DNA from: Ectopseudomonas mendocina
GTDB taxonomy: Bacteria > Pseudomonadota > Gammaproteobacteria > Pseudomonadales > Pseudomonadaceae
Assembly: GCF_016008875.1 (NCBI RefSeq)
Contig: NZ_JADTQG010000008.1
Coordinates: forward strand, 124,001-188,000
Direction: 5' to 3'
DNA length: 64,000 nt
Both the position numbers and the translations under genes were made by a program. The notes below the pieces were generated by a model. The model ran no database searches. It was not told the origin of the DNA and worked only from the letters and a program-made list of their open reading frames with translations. Shown here piece after piece: positions 43,535-52,907 of this stretch. Within the stretch, counting starts at the first letter, position 1. Each line of letters opens with the position of its first letter.

Positions 43535-44459
43535 TCGTCAATCGATGGCCGCCTGGAGCGGCCGCACCGACCCGGAAACCGACAGCGCGCGTTGGCACCA
43601 GCGCATCCGCTCGCTTTCCGCCGGTAGCGAGCCGGGCCTTGCCCTGCTCGGTTTCGCCTGCGACGAAGGCGTACGCCGCAACCATGGCCGCGTCGGTGCC
43701 GCCGCTGCGCCGCAAAGCGTGCGCAAGGCCCTGGCCAACCTGGCCTGGCATCGTCAGGCGCCGGCCTATGATGCGGGTGACGTCACCTGTGAGGATGGCG
43801 ACCTGGAAGCGGCGCAGGCGCGCCTTGGCCATAACGTCTGCGCGCTACTGGACGCCGGCCATCTGCCGCTGGTGATCGGTGGTGGGCATGAGGTGGCCTT
43901 CGGTAGCTGGTCGGGCCTGGCCGAGCATCTATCCGGCAATCACGCCCCGAAGATCGGCATCGTCAACTTCGATGCGCATTTCGATCTGCGCGACCCGGCC
44001 CATGTGCATTCCTCCGGCACGCCCTTCGCGCAGATCGCCGAGCAATGCGCCGCACGCGGCTGGCCGTTCCGCTATGCCTGCCTCGGCGTCAGCCGCGCCA
44101 GCAATACTCGCGCGCTGTTTTCTCGCGCCGCCGAGCTGAACGTGCTGGTTCGTGAGGATCACGAAATTCGCGAGTCGACCCTCGATGCCATCGGCGCCGA
44201 GCTGGACGCCTTCGCCGCCGAGTGCGATGCGCTTTACCTGACCCTCGACATCGACGTGCTGCCGGCCTGCGAAGCGCCAGGCGTCAGCGCGCCGGCCGCC
44301 CGTGGCGTACGGCTGGAACTGCTGGAACCGCTGCTCGAACGGCTCAAGGCCAGCGGCAAGCTGCGCCTGGCTGATCTGGCCGAGCTCAACCCCGAATACG
44401 ACATCGACAACCGCACCGCCAAGGTGGCGGCGCGGCTGATTCATCTGCTCAGCCTCTGA
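43524..44459 (+). CDS. hutG: Formimidoylglutamase
   Basis: A 311-residue ureohydrolase (arginase fold) that hydrolyses N-formimidoyl-glutamate to glutamate and formamide. Binuclear Mn motifs: [19 protein letters not shown] and [17 protein letters not shown]. Use of this enzyme rather than HutF plus an amidohydrolase means the four-step route with formamide as product. Confidence 0.94.
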   Translation: MLADRQSMAAWSGRTDPETDSARWHQRIRSLSAGSEPGLALLGFACDEGVRRNHGRVGAAAAPQSVRKALANLAWHRQAPAYDAGDVTCEDGDLEAAQARLGHNVCALLDAGHLPLVIGGGHEVAFGSWSGLAEHLSGNHAPKIGIVNFDAHFDLRDPAHVHSSGTPFAQIAEQCAARGWPFRYACLGVSRASNTRALFSRAAELNVLVREDHEIRESTLDAIGAELDAFAAECDALYLTLDIDVLPACEAPGVSAPAARGVRLELLEPLLERLKASGKLRLADLAELNPEYDIDNRTAKVAARLIHLLSL

Positions 44460-44502
44460 GCCCGACGCTTTCCCGCACAAAAACAATTACGAGGAAACCC
44501 CG

Positions 44503-44547
44503 ATGTTCACCACCGCCCGCAGCGGCCAGGAGCCGCGCCATGTCTGA
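44503..44547 (+). CDS. Possible 14-codon leader ORF overlapping the YjiH-like gene
   Basis: ATG 44503 with GAGGA seven bases upstream reads MFTTARSGQEPRHV and stops at TGA 44545-44547, inside the first codons of the next gene (ATG 44540). Its codons thus overlap the next start by 8 bases, an arrangement that would couple translation. The next gene also has its own site (GGAG). Short enough to be accidental, hence low confidence. Confidence 0.3.
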   Translation: MFTTARSGQEPRHV

Positions 44548-45865
44548 GTCCCTGCCGCTGAGCGCCGGCGTGTCGCGCCCGCGCGCGCTGGCGCGTCTGC
44601 TGGGTTACAGCCTGATCGGCCTGCTGCTGTTCTTCGTGCCGTTCGAGATCGCCGGGCGTTCGACCATCCTGCTCGACCACGCCGCCAGCGCCCTGCAGCT
44701 ACATGCGCGGCCGCTGGTGATCGGCGTGGCGCTGCTGTTCATGCTCTACGGCGCCGTTGCCCCCTGGATCGACGGCAGTTGGCGCAGGAGCCTGACCCAT
44801 ACGGTATTCAGCGTGCTCAAGGTGTTCGGCCTGCTGATCGGCGTCGCCTACCTGCTGCAGCTCGGCCCGCAGGCGCTGTATCAACCGGGCATGCTGCCGT
44901 TTCTGTTCGACAAGCTGGTGCTCAGCCTGGCGCTGATCGTGCCGCTGGGGTCGCTGGCTTTGGTGTTTCTGATCGGCTTCGGCCTGCTGGAGCTGATCGG
45001 CGTGCTGATGCAGCCGGTGATGCGGCCGATCTGGCGCACGCCGGGCAAGTCGGCCATCGACGCCGTGGCGTCCTTCGTCGGCAGCTACTCGGTGGGCCTG
45101 CTGATCACCGACCGCATGTACCGCCAGGGCCACTACAGCTTGCGCGAGGCGGCGATCATCGCCACCGGCTTCTCCACCGTGTCGGCGCCATTCATGGTGA
45201 TCATCGCCAAGACCCTGGGCCTTATGGGCCAGTGGAACCTGTATTTCTGGAGCGCCATGGCGGTGACCTTCAGCGTCACCGCGATCAGCGCGCGTATCTA
45301 TCCGCTGTCGCAGCTGCCGTCCGAGTCCAAGCCCGAGGCGCAGCTGCAACCCGGTGAAAGCCGCCTGGGCAGTGCCTGGCGCGCCGGCATGCAGCAGGCC
45401 AGCATGGCGCCGTCGCTGGGCTCTGCGCTGCGCGAAACCTTCGTCGATGGCCTGCGCATGACCGCCGCCATCCTGCCGAGCATCCTCGCCGTCGGCCTGC
45501 TCGGACTGCTCGCCGCCAAGTACACGCCGCTGTTCGACGCCCTCGGCGTGCTGCTCTACCCGCTGACCTGGCTGTTCGGCCTGGACGAACCCATGCAGGT
45601 GGCGCGCGCCATGTCCGCCGGCCTGGCGGAGATGTTCCTGCCGGCGATGCTGCTCAAGGACGCCGACGTGCTGGTGAAGTTCGTCACCGCCATCGTCTCG
45701 GTGAGCAGCGTGCTGTTTCTCTCCGCCTCGATTCCCTGCGTGCTGGCCACGCGAATTCCCCTGAGCCTGGGCCACCTGCTGCTGATCTGGCTGCAGCGCA
45801 CCCTGCTCAGCCTGCTGCTGGCCATCCCCCTGGCCTACCTCGCGCAATTTCTGGGCTGGCTCTGA
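44540..45865 (+). CDS. YjiH-family membrane protein in the hut operon
   Basis: A 441-residue integral membrane protein with about ten helices and two nucleoside-recognition (Gate) type repeats (ASFVGSYSVGLLITDRMYRQGHYSLREAAIIATGFSTVSAP; FVTAIVSVSSVLFLSASIP). The YjiH family has no proven substrate. It sits between hutG and hutU on the same strand, where a permease is normally encoded, and there is no other transporter in the cluster, so import of histidine, urocanate or a product is a reasonable hypothesis. Confidence 0.85.
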   Translation: MSESLPLSAGVSRPRALARLLGYSLIGLLLFFVPFEIAGRSTILLDHAASALQLHARPLVIGVALLFMLYGAVAPWIDGSWRRSLTHTVFSVLKVFGLLIGVAYLLQLGPQALYQPGMLPFLFDKLVLSLALIVPLGSLALVFLIGFGLLELIGVLMQPVMRPIWRTPGKSAIDAVASFVGSYSVGLLITDRMYRQGHYSLREAAIIATGFSTVSAPFMVIIAKTLGLMGQWNLYFWSAMAVTFSVTAISARIYPLSQLPSESKPEAQLQPGESRLGSAWRAGMQQASMAPSLGSALRETFVDGLRMTAAILPSILAVGLLGLLAAKYTPLFDALGVLLYPLTWLFGLDEPMQVARAMSAGLAEMFLPAMLLKDADVLVKFVTAIVSVSSVLFLSASIPCVLATRIPLSLGHLLLIWLQRTLLSLLLAIPLAYLAQFLGWL

Positions 45866-45904
45866 CCGCCCACCCTTAACTCGTTCTCCACAGGAGCCCG
45901 CAAC

Positions 45905-47566
45905 ATGACCAAGTTCCGCGACACCGAAATCCGCGCCCCGCGCGGCAACATGCTCACCGCCAAGAGCTGGCTGACCGAAGCGCCGCTGCGCATGCTGATG
46001 AACAACCTCGACCCGGACGTGGCCGAGAACCCCAAGGAGCTGGTGGTGTATGGCGGCATCGGCCGCGCCGCGCGCAACTGGGAGTGCTATGACAAGATCG
46101 TCGAGAGCCTGACCAACCTGAACGACGACGAGACCCTGCTGGTGCAGTCCGGCAAGCCGGTCGGCGTGTTCAAGACCCACGCCAACGCGCCGCGCGTGCT
46201 GATCGCCAACTCCAACCTGGTGCCGCACTGGGCGAGCTGGGAGCACTTCAACGAGCTGGATGCCAAGGGCCTGGCCATGTACGGCCAGATGACCGCCGGC
46301 AGCTGGATCTACATCGGCAGCCAGGGAATCGTCCAGGGCACCTACGAGACCTTCGTCGAAGCCGGTCGCCAGCACTACGCCGGCAACCTCAAGGGCCGCT
46401 GGGTGCTGACCGCAGGCCTGGGTGGCATGGGCGGCGCCCAGCCGCTGGCCGCGACCCTGGCCGGCGCCTGCTCGCTGAACATCGAATGCCAGCAGAGCAG
46501 TATCGATTTCCGCCTGCGCAGCCGTTACGTCGACGAGCAGGCCACCGATCTGGACGACGCCCTGGCGCGCATCGCCAAGTACTGCGCTGAAGGCAAGGCC
46601 ATCTCCATCGCCCTGCTGGGCAATGCCGCCGAAATCCTGCCGGAATTGGTCAAGCGCGGGGTTCGCCCGGATATGGTCACCGACCAGACCAGCGCCCACG
46701 ACCCGCTCAACGGCTATCTGCCGATCGGCTGGAGCTGGGCCGAGTACAAGGATCGTGCAGCCACCGATCCGGCTGGTGTGGTCAAGGCCGCCAAGCAGTC
46801 CATGGCCGTGCATGTGCAGGCCATGCTCGACTTCCAGAAGATGGGCGTGCCGACCTTCGACTACGGCAACAACATCCGCCAGATGGCGAAAGAGGAGGGC
46901 GTGGCCAACGCCTTCGACTTCTCCGGTTTCGTCCCGGCCTACATCCGCCCCTTGTTCTGCCGCGGCATCGGCCCGTTCCGCTGGGCGGCGCTGTCCGGCA
47001 ATCCCGAGGATATCTACAAGACCGACGCCAAGGTCAAGGAACTGATCCCGGACGACGCCCACCTGCACCGCTGGCTGGACATGGCCCGCGAGCGCATCGC
47101 GTTCCAGGGCCTGCCGGCGCGTATCTGCTGGGTCGGCCTGGGCCAGCGCGCCAAGCTCGGTCTGGCCTTCAACGAAATGGTGCGTTCGGGTGAGCTGAGC
47201 GCGCCGGTGGTGATCGGCCGCGACCACCTGGACAGCGGCTCGGTCTCCAGCCCCAACCGCGAGACCGAGGCCATGCAGGACGGCTCCGATGCCGTGTCCG
47301 ACTGGCCGCTGCTCAACGCCCTGCTCAATACCGCCAGCGGCGCGACCTGGGTGTCGCTGCACCATGGCGGCGGCGTAGGCATGGGTTTCTCCCAGCATTC
47401 GGGTATGGTCATCGTCTGCGATGGCACCGACGAAGCCGCCGCGCGCATTGCTCGCGTGCTAACCAACGACCCGGGCACCGGCGTGATGCGTCATGCCGAT
47501 GCCGGTTACCAGATCGCCATCGACTGCGCCAAGGAGCAGGGGCTGAACCTGCCGATGATCGGTTAA
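45905..47566 (+). CDS. hutU: Urocanate hydratase
   Basis: A 553-residue NAD-dependent urocanase. Signatures are [38 protein letters not shown], the [17 protein letters not shown] segment, and [19 protein letters not shown], which carries the conserved active-site Cys. A GGAG lies upstream. Order here is hutU before hutH. Confidence 0.97.
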   Translation: MTKFRDTEIRAPRGNMLTAKSWLTEAPLRMLMNNLDPDVAENPKELVVYGGIGRAARNWECYDKIVESLTNLNDDETLLVQSGKPVGVFKTHANAPRVLIANSNLVPHWASWEHFNELDAKGLAMYGQMTAGSWIYIGSQGIVQGTYETFVEAGRQHYAGNLKGRWVLTAGLGGMGGAQPLAATLAGACSLNIECQQSSIDFRLRSRYVDEQATDLDDALARIAKYCAEGKAISIALLGNAAEILPELVKRGVRPDMVTDQTSAHDPLNGYLPIGWSWAEYKDRAATDPAGVVKAAKQSMAVHVQAMLDFQKMGVPTFDYGNNIRQMAKEEGVANAFDFSGFVPAYIRPLFCRGIGPFRWAALSGNPEDIYKTDAKVKELIPDDAHLHRWLDMARERIAFQGLPARICWVGLGQRAKLGLAFNEMVRSGELSAPVVIGRDHLDSGSVSSPNRETEAMQDGSDAVSDWPLLNALLNTASGATWVSLHHGGGVGMGFSQHSGMVIVCDGTDEAAARIARVLTNDPGTGVMRHADAGYQIAIDCAKEQGLNLPMIG

Positions 47567-47683
47567 GACAAGTTCGCCGCCGGCCCAATGGGCCGGCGCA
47601 TCAAACACTGCACGTATCGCGACTTCAGCCATTATTCGGCTCTGATTCGCCAGGCGCGAACTCACACCTTGGAAGAACAGAAC

Positions 47684-49219
47684 ATGACCACCCTGAACCT
47701 GAAACCCGGCCAGCTGACCCTGGCCGATTTGCGCGCCGCCTACCAGGCCCCCGTGCACCTGACCCTGGACGCCAGCGCCCATCAGGCCATCGACGCCAGC
47801 GTCGCCTGCGTCAACCAGATCATCGCCGAGGGCCGCACCGCCTACGGCATCAACACCGGTTTCGGTCTGCTGGCCTCGACCCGCATCGCCAATGCCGATC
47901 TGGAAAAGCTGCAGCGCTCGCTGGTGCTGTCGCATGCCGCCGGCATCGGCGAGCCGCTGAGCGATGCCATGGTCCGGCTGATCATGCTGCTCAAGATCAA
48001 CAGCCTGGCGCGCGGCTTCTCCGGCATCCGCCGCAAGGTGATCGATGCGCTGATCGCCCTGGTCAACGCCGAGGTCTACCCGCATATCCCGCTGAAAGGT
48101 TCGGTCGGCGCATCCGGCGACCTGGCGCCGCTGGCGCATATGTCCCTGGTGCTGCTCGGTGAAAGCCAGGCGCGCTACAAGGGTGAATGGCTGCCGGCCA
48201 CCGAGGCGCTGGCCGTCGCCGGCCTGGAGCCGATGACCCTGGCCGCCAAGGAGGGCCTGGCCCTGCTCAACGGCACCCAGGTGTCCACCGCCTACGCCCT
48301 GCGCGGGCTGTTCGAGGCCGAGGACCTGTACGCCGCCGCCAGCGTCTGCGGCGCGCTGAGCGTCGAGGCGCTGCTGGGTTCGCGCTCGCCCTTCGATGCA
48401 CGCATCCATGCCGCCCGTGGTCAGCGCGGGCAGATCGACGCGGCTGCGGCCTTCCGTCACCTGCTGGCTGACAGCAGCGAGATCGGCCGTTCCCACGCCG
48501 CCTGCGACAAGGTGCAGGACCCGTACTCGCTGCGCTGCCAGCCGCAGGTCATGGGCGCCTGCCTGACCCAGCTGCGCCAGGCTGCCGAGGTGCTAGGCGT
48601 TGAGGCCAACGCGGTATCCGACAACCCGCTGGTGTTCGCCGCCGAAGGCGAGGTGATTTCCGGTGGCAACTTCCACGCAGAACCGGTGGCCATGGCCGCC
48701 GACAATATCGCCCTGGCCATCGCCGAAATCGGCGCGCTGTCCGAACGACGCATCTCGCTGATGATGGACAAGCACATGTCGCAGCTGCCGCCATTCCTGG
48801 TGGCCAATGGCGGGGTGAACTCGGGCTTTATGATCGCCCAGGTCACTGCTGCGGCATTGGCCAGCGAGAACAAGGCGTTGGCCCATCCGCACAGCGTCGA
48901 CAGCCTGCCGACTTCGGCCAACCAGGAAGACCACGTATCCATGGCCCCGGCTGCCGGCAAGCGCCTGTGGGACATGGCCGCCAACACCCGTGGCGTGCTG
49001 GCTGTGGAGTGGCTGGGTGCCTGCCAGGGCCTGGACTTCCGCGAAGGCCTGAAGAGCACGCCGGCACTGGAGCAGGCGCGCCAGGCGCTGCGCGCCAAGG
49101 TGCCGTACTACGTCGAGGACCGCTTCTTCGCCCCGGACATTGCCGCCGCCGACGAGCTGCTGGCCGAGCGCGTGCTGACACCGCTGCTGCCGGCCGGCAT
49201 GCTGCCGTCGGTAGGCTGA
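47684..49219 (+). CDS. hutH: Histidine ammonia-lyase
   Basis: A 511-residue MIO enzyme that turns histidine into urocanate. The MIO triad Ala143-Ser144-Gly145 is in [33 protein letters not shown] and [14 protein letters not shown] also match. ATG 47684 is chosen over earlier in-frame codons (47588) because GGAAG precedes it and the extension has no similarity. A 117-base gap separates it from hutU. Confidence 0.97.
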   Translation: MTTLNLKPGQLTLADLRAAYQAPVHLTLDASAHQAIDASVACVNQIIAEGRTAYGINTGFGLLASTRIANADLEKLQRSLVLSHAAGIGEPLSDAMVRLIMLLKINSLARGFSGIRRKVIDALIALVNAEVYPHIPLKGSVGASGDLAPLAHMSLVLLGESQARYKGEWLPATEALAVAGLEPMTLAAKEGLALLNGTQVSTAYALRGLFEAEDLYAAASVCGALSVEALLGSRSPFDARIHAARGQRGQIDAAAAFRHLLADSSEIGRSHAACDKVQDPYSLRCQPQVMGACLTQLRQAAEVLGVEANAVSDNPLVFAAEGEVISGGNFHAEPVAMAADNIALAIAEIGALSERRISLMMDKHMSQLPPFLVANGGVNSGFMIAQVTAAALASENKALAHPHSVDSLPTSANQEDHVSMAPAAGKRLWDMAANTRGVLAVEWLGACQGLDFREGLKSTPALEQARQALRAKVPYYVEDRFFAPDIAAADELLAERVLTPLLPAGMLPSVG

Positions 49220-49231
49220 GAACGGCGGTAG

Positions 49232-49294
49232 CGTAGCCCGGATGCAAACCGGGGCTTTGATTTCGAGGCTCCCGGATTTCATCCGGGCTACGGC
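49232..49294. repeat. REP doublet between hutH and hutC
   Basis: GTAGCCCGGATGCAAACCGG and its partner CCGGATTTCATCCGGGCTAC around 20 bases of spacer. It may uncouple hutC from the upstream message. Confidence 0.8.
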
Positions 49295-49356
49295 GCTGGG
49301 AGCCGAGCGCTTCGCTCCGCTATCATCCGCGCACCGGGCATACCCAAGGAGCAGCC

Positions 49357-50070
49357 GTGACCAGTCCCACCCCGCGCTACAAGGCCATCGAGGATTTCCT
49401 CCTCGAGCGCATTCACGGTGGTGCCTATCCGGTCAATCACCAGATCCCGCCCGAGGAGCAACTGGCGCGGGATTTTTCCGTCAGCCGGATGACGGCCAAC
49501 AAGGCGATCCAGAACCTTGTGCAAAAGGGCTATCTGGTGCGTCAGGCCGGGCTCGGCACCTTCGTCACCGACCGCAAGGCCGAGTCGCCGCTGCACGAGG
49601 TGATGAACATCGCCAGCGAAGTGCGCGGGCGCGGTCACGAATACAGCAACGAAGTGGTGCGCTGCGAAGCCATCGCCGCCGATGACGAGGTGGCCTTGCG
49701 TCTGGGGCTGCGCCTGGGCGGCGAGGTGTTTCACAGCATCCTCGTGCATCTGCAGGACGGTCTGCCGATCCAGCTTGAGGATCGTTTCGTCAACCCGCGC
49801 TGGGTGCCGCATTACCTGCAAAGCGACTTTACCCAGGTCACACCCAACGAGGTGCTGGTCGCCAATTGCCCGATCTCGGATGTCGAGCACGTGGTCGAAG
49901 CGGTGCTGGTGGATGCACGCACGGCCGAGCTGCTGCAAATCGACCCGGCCATGCCCTGTCTGAGCGTGATTCGCCGTACCTGGTCGGACGATCACCTGAT
50001 CAGCTACGCGCGGCTGATCCATCCCGGTGACCGCTACAAGCTGCGCTCGCTGCACAAACGCAGAGCGTAG
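49357..50070 (+). CDS. hutC: Histidine utilisation repressor HutC (GntR family)
   Basis: A 237-residue GntR/HutC-subfamily repressor: winged helix in residues 5-75 (FSVSRMTANKAIQNLVQKGYLVR) and a UTRA effector domain (residues about 90-230) binding urocanate. GTG 49357 is the start, with AAGGAG 6 bases before it. Its expected targets are the two TGTA-N2-TACA sites 7 kb upstream. No such site is visible in front of hutC itself. Confidence 0.94.
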   Translation: MTSPTPRYKAIEDFLLERIHGGAYPVNHQIPPEEQLARDFSVSRMTANKAIQNLVQKGYLVRQAGLGTFVTDRKAESPLHEVMNIASEVRGRGHEYSNEVVRCEAIAADDEVALRLGLRLGGEVFHSILVHLQDGLPIQLEDRFVNPRWVPHYLQSDFTQVTPNEVLVANCPISDVEHVVEAVLVDARTAELLQIDPAMPCLSVIRRTWSDDHLISYARLIHPGDRYKLRSLHKRRA

Positions 50071-50079
50071 GTTGTCCAC

Positions 50080-50145
50080 CAACCGTAGGAGCCGGCTTGC
50101 CGGCTATCCGCAGTGGTTTCGTCGCGGCTAAAGCCCTTCCCACAG
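50080..50145. repeat. Degenerate REP element
   Basis: GTAGGAGCCGGCTTGCCGGCTAT and, 20 bases on, GTCGCGGCTAAAGCCCTTCCCAC. The arms have diverged. It separates hutC from the convergent endonuclease pseudogene. Confidence 0.6.
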
Positions 50146-50152
50146 ATCGAAA

Positions 50153-50811
50153 TCAGTCGCTGATCAGCTGATCCACCAGCGACGGATCGTCGATGAAGCG
50201 ATTGCGCGTACCTTGCAGCGCTTCGATCTTGTCGTTGCGTGCCTTTCCTCTGCGTCCGACGGGTCCATGCGGTGCCAGGCCTTGTACATCGGCACCAGGC
50301 CAACGATGGGCAGGCCGTACTCGATATGCATGTAGAAGATCGCTCGTGCGATATTGCCCTTGGCTTCGTCACGCGGCTCCACCAACTGGTAGCTGGCCTT
50401 CATGTCGCAGCCGATATCGGCGAATTTGCTCGGCACATCGTCGGCCAGGTCGGCGAATTGGGCGTTGCGCCGGACCAGCTCCACGCGGGTCAGCGCCGGG
50501 TAGTAGTTGTGCAGGTCGGCGACGATGTACGGGTAGCGCGGGTTCATGATGGTGCACTGGCGATCAGTGACGCAGCGCATCGCGCTCTTGAGCTGCTTGC
50601 CGCTGTAGATCGGGCTAGCCGTCAGCGTGCCGCTTTCGCGGGCGAAGGTCTGGCCGCAGTACAAGGTGCTGCCGCCATTGCCGTAGAGGTTCTGCCAGAA
50701 CGCCTGTGCGATGGCCTGTTTGACGTCGCCCAGTTGGGTCTGGCCGCTGGCCAGGGAGAAGGAGCTCATGCAGGTTGCCAGGCAACCGAGAAACAGGGTG
50801 ACGGTGCGCAT
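50153..50811 (-). pseudogene. Endonuclease I (Dns/EndA family), frameshifted near the 3' end
   Basis: Starts at ATG 50811 with a signal peptide (MRTVTLFLGCLATCMSSFS), so the intact product would be secreted or periplasmic. The reading frame is normal endonuclease I through VADLHNYYPAL (catalytic His) and YGLPIVGLVPMYKAWHRMDPSDAEE. A one-base deletion in the AAA run at 50244-50246 then changes frame; adding a base restores AEEKARNDKIEALQGTRNRF and the tail SLVDQLISD ending at TGA 50153. The shifted frame would run on to 50164 with an unrelated tail. A real loss of function or a sequencing slip in a short homopolymer are both possible. Confidence 0.8.
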
Positions 50812-50974
50812 ACTCAAGCCCCCGACTGACGACATCTTTTGTTGTTTTTGTGGGACAAAACGAAGTCTAGCAAGACGTACATCACAAAAAACGTCGACAG
50901 CCGTTTTCACTCAAATTGGGATGGCTTCGGGCAAATGCGAGTCGACATCGATATCGGGGCGCTTGCGAGCGGAT

Positions 50975-50994
50975 TTGTAAGCCATGGCTTACAA
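50975..50994. promoter_or_regulatory. GacA-dependent upstream activating site of rsmY
   Basis: A 20-base perfect palindrome containing TGTAAG-N6-CTTACA, the GacA recognition pattern found upstream of rsmY and rsmZ in pseudomonads. Its centre lies 64 bases before the predicted rsmY start, the normal spacing. Confidence 0.9.
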
Positions 50995-51048
50995 GATGTG
51001 GCGATAATCGCCACTGTCGAGCCATCAGGTACGAGCGTACTCTGCCGC

Positions 51049-51178
51049 ACATGGATTCAGCGCAGGAAGCGCCCAGACAAACAAGGACACGCTGGACAGC
51101 CGCCAGGATGGTGAGCAGATCAAGGATGTCAGGAGAACAGTCTGCAAAACCCCGCAATCGCGGGGTTTTCTTTTTTTC
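51049..51178 (+). ncRNA. rsmY: Regulatory small RNA RsmY
   Basis: About 125 bases. The block GCGCAGGAAGCGC near the 5' end, AAGGACACGCTGGAC in the middle, and the terminator AAAACCCCGC / GCGGGGTTTT plus a seven-T run (51146-51177) match RsmY of other pseudomonads as I recall it. Seven GGA motifs lie in the transcript, the sites that sequester the CsrA-like translational repressors RsmA/RsmE. The start point (51049, plus or minus a few bases) is inferred by analogy. A GacA box lies upstream at 50975. The GacS/GacA-Rsm cascade controls secretion, biofilm and secondary metabolism. Confidence 0.9.
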
Positions 51179-51209
51179 TGCCTGGCAGTTTCCCACCGTA
51201 TTCTGGCGT

Positions 51210-52088
51210 TCAAGCCGCTCGTTGTTCGCTGCGCAGCCGTTCGAACCAGTCCAGAGTCTCGTCCCACAGGCGCTGCGCCGCAGGGCGGAAATACCCCATA
51301 TGACCGATATCGCCCAGGCCTTCGGCCTGTGAGTCGAGCGTGCGCGCCTGATAGGGCGCGTTGACGTAGGCAGCCATGAAGGCATCGCGCGAGGCGGGCG
51401 GTGCCCACAGGTCGTCCAGCGTGTTGAGCGCCACGATGGGCGTGCGTACCTGGGCGAAGCGCTCGGCCAGCCCCAGCATCTGCGGGTCGTCGAAGAAGTA
51501 GCGCGGGAAGCGGCACCAGCGTTTCCACTGGCGATAGACGCCCAGTGGCAGATCTTCGCCCATGCCCAGCGTGCTCCACGCCAGATAACCCTTGTAGCGC
51601 GTGATCAGCGGGCCGACCACCCGCCACATGGCCAACACGCGCAGTTGTTCGCCCCTCGGCATCCAGCCATGCCAGCCAGCGCCAGTGCCGAAGGTATAGA
51701 AGCCGGCGACCTGGTCGTGGTTGGGCAGCAGGCCGAAGGCGTGGCCGCCGAAGGAATGGCCGACCACGAACAGCGGGCGCTCGGCGTGCCGGTGCTGATC
51801 CACCGCCGCGGCCAGGTCGAGATTGGCCCAGTCCAGATATTCCATCTCGAAGCCGCGCAGGCTGTCCGGCCTGGATTGGCCGATGCCGCGGTAGTCCAGG
51901 GTCAGGGTGTTGAAGCCCCGGCTGGCGGCGTGTTCGGCGAAGCGTCGGTAGAAACCTTGCGGCACCCCGGTCGCGCCGGCGATCAACAACTGCGCGTGGG
52001 GGCGCTCGGCGTAATAGCGTGTGGCGGCCAACGGGTAATCATCGAGGGCCAGCAGGGGCTGGGTTTCGCGGCGAATGGACGTGGTCAT
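51210..52088 (-). CDS. Alpha/beta hydrolase
   Basis: A 292-residue cytoplasmic alpha/beta hydrolase. Nucleophile elbow VGHSFGGHAFGL, with an HG-less oxyanion region (LLIAGATGVPQGFYRRFAEH), the acid probably in LNTLDDLWAP, and His in LGDIGHMGYFRP. TYFTFGTGAGWHG-type core residues recall YbhA-like or serine aminopeptidase-like hydrolases. Substrate unknown. Its start overlaps the stop of the TetR gene by four bases, so both form one operon that is likely autorepressed. Confidence 0.85.
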   Translation of the reverse strand: MTTSIRRETQPLLALDDYPLAATRYYAERPHAQLLIAGATGVPQGFYRRFAEHAASRGFNTLTLDYRGIGQSRPDSLRGFEMEYLDWANLDLAAAVDQHRHAERPLFVVGHSFGGHAFGLLPNHDQVAGFYTFGTGAGWHGWMPRGEQLRVLAMWRVVGPLITRYKGYLAWSTLGMGEDLPLGVYRQWKRWCRFPRYFFDDPQMLGLAERFAQVRTPIVALNTLDDLWAPPASRDAFMAAYVNAPYQARTLDSQAEGLGDIGHMGYFRPAAQRLWDETLDWFERLRSEQRAA

Positions 52089-52666
52089 GGCGACAGGGAC
52101 TCCGGGCGATGCTGGCGGGTCAGATGGAGCAGGGTGGTCACGGCCTGCTTCAGCGGTTCGCTGCTACCGGCGACGCGCGCCTGCAGCAGGCCGCCTTCGT
52201 AGAGCGCGACGAACAGGGCAGCCAGGCCTTGCGGCTGTGGATAACCATGGCGTTGCAATTGCTGCTGCAGCGCCTGGCGAATGACCATAAAGGCGTTGGC
52301 CAGGGCGGCACGAATCTGCTGATCGTCCGGGCCGCTTTCCAGGGCGACGGCAGCCAGCGGACAGCCGCGTTCGAACGCGCTGTTCTGCAACTGGCCAAGT
52401 GCGCTCTGTAGCCAGGCGCTCAGCGCATCGAGCGGGTCGGGCTGACGCTCGAAGAGCGCGGCGAAAGCCTGCTCGGCGCGCTGGCCGACGCGTTCGATGG
52501 CCGCCACCGCAAGCTCGGTCTTACCGCCCGGGAAGTGATGGTAAAGGCTGCCCTTGGGCGCACCGGCGGCCGCCAGCAGTTCGCTCAGGCCGACGCCGTG
52601 CAAGCCCTTGCGCTGCAGGGCATCGATCATGGCGTCGATCAGATTGTCGCGAGTGGTCTTGGTCAT
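52085..52666 (-). CDS. TetR/AcrR family regulator
   Basis: A 193-residue repressor. The N-terminal HTH is residues about 7-50 (LIDAMIDALQRKGLHGVGLSELLAAAGAPKGSLYHHF), and the C-terminal domain has the LmrA/YxaF-type GCPLAAVALE pattern. Overlaps the downstream hydrolase gene. A perfect 18-base palindrome lies 13 bases upstream of the start and is the probable operator. Confidence 0.9.
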   Translation of the reverse strand: MTKTTRDNLIDAMIDALQRKGLHGVGLSELLAAAGAPKGSLYHHFPGGKTELAVAAIERVGQRAEQAFAALFERQPDPLDALSAWLQSALGQLQNSAFERGCPLAAVALESGPDDQQIRAALANAFMVIRQALQQQLQRHGYPQPQGLAALFVALYEGGLLQARVAGSSEPLKQAVTTLLHLTRQHRPESLSP

Positions 52667-52678
52667 GCCCTGGATTAT

Positions 52679-52696
52679 CTAGACCGATCGGTCTAG
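52679..52696. promoter_or_regulatory. Palindromic operator of the TetR/hydrolase operon
   Basis: CTAGACCGATCGGTCTAG, perfectly self-complementary over 18 bases, 13 bases before the TetR start. TAGACCG..CGGTCTA is a common operator of this TetR subgroup. Confidence 0.78.
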
Positions 52697-52907
52697 TGGC
52701 CAGTGTCATTCAGGCCGTGGGTCAGGGCATATCTGCAGTCAGTTCCTGTGCGCGGCGCCGGTTGGGTCGAGCAGCTTCAGAAGGTCTGCGGGAGGGACTT
52801 AAAAGGATTTCGTGCGAGATGAGCAAGCCAGGATGCGTTTGCGCTTCCTGGCCGCGATGCCGCTCGGGGCCAGGTTTCCCTGACGGCCCGAGCGGTCATT
52901 TATTGGT

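Noticed and set aside
44699..47398. An 899-codon open frame on the minus strand opposite the YjiH-like and hutU genes
   Set aside because: It is the antisense shadow of two well-recognised genes in high-GC DNA; its composition (long His/Gln/Gly/Ala runs) fits no protein family.
52855..52900. CCGCTCGGG ... CCCGAGCGG hairpin after the FMN reductase as a terminator
   Set aside because: It is not followed by a run of T on the strand of the gene; it might be a structural hairpin only.
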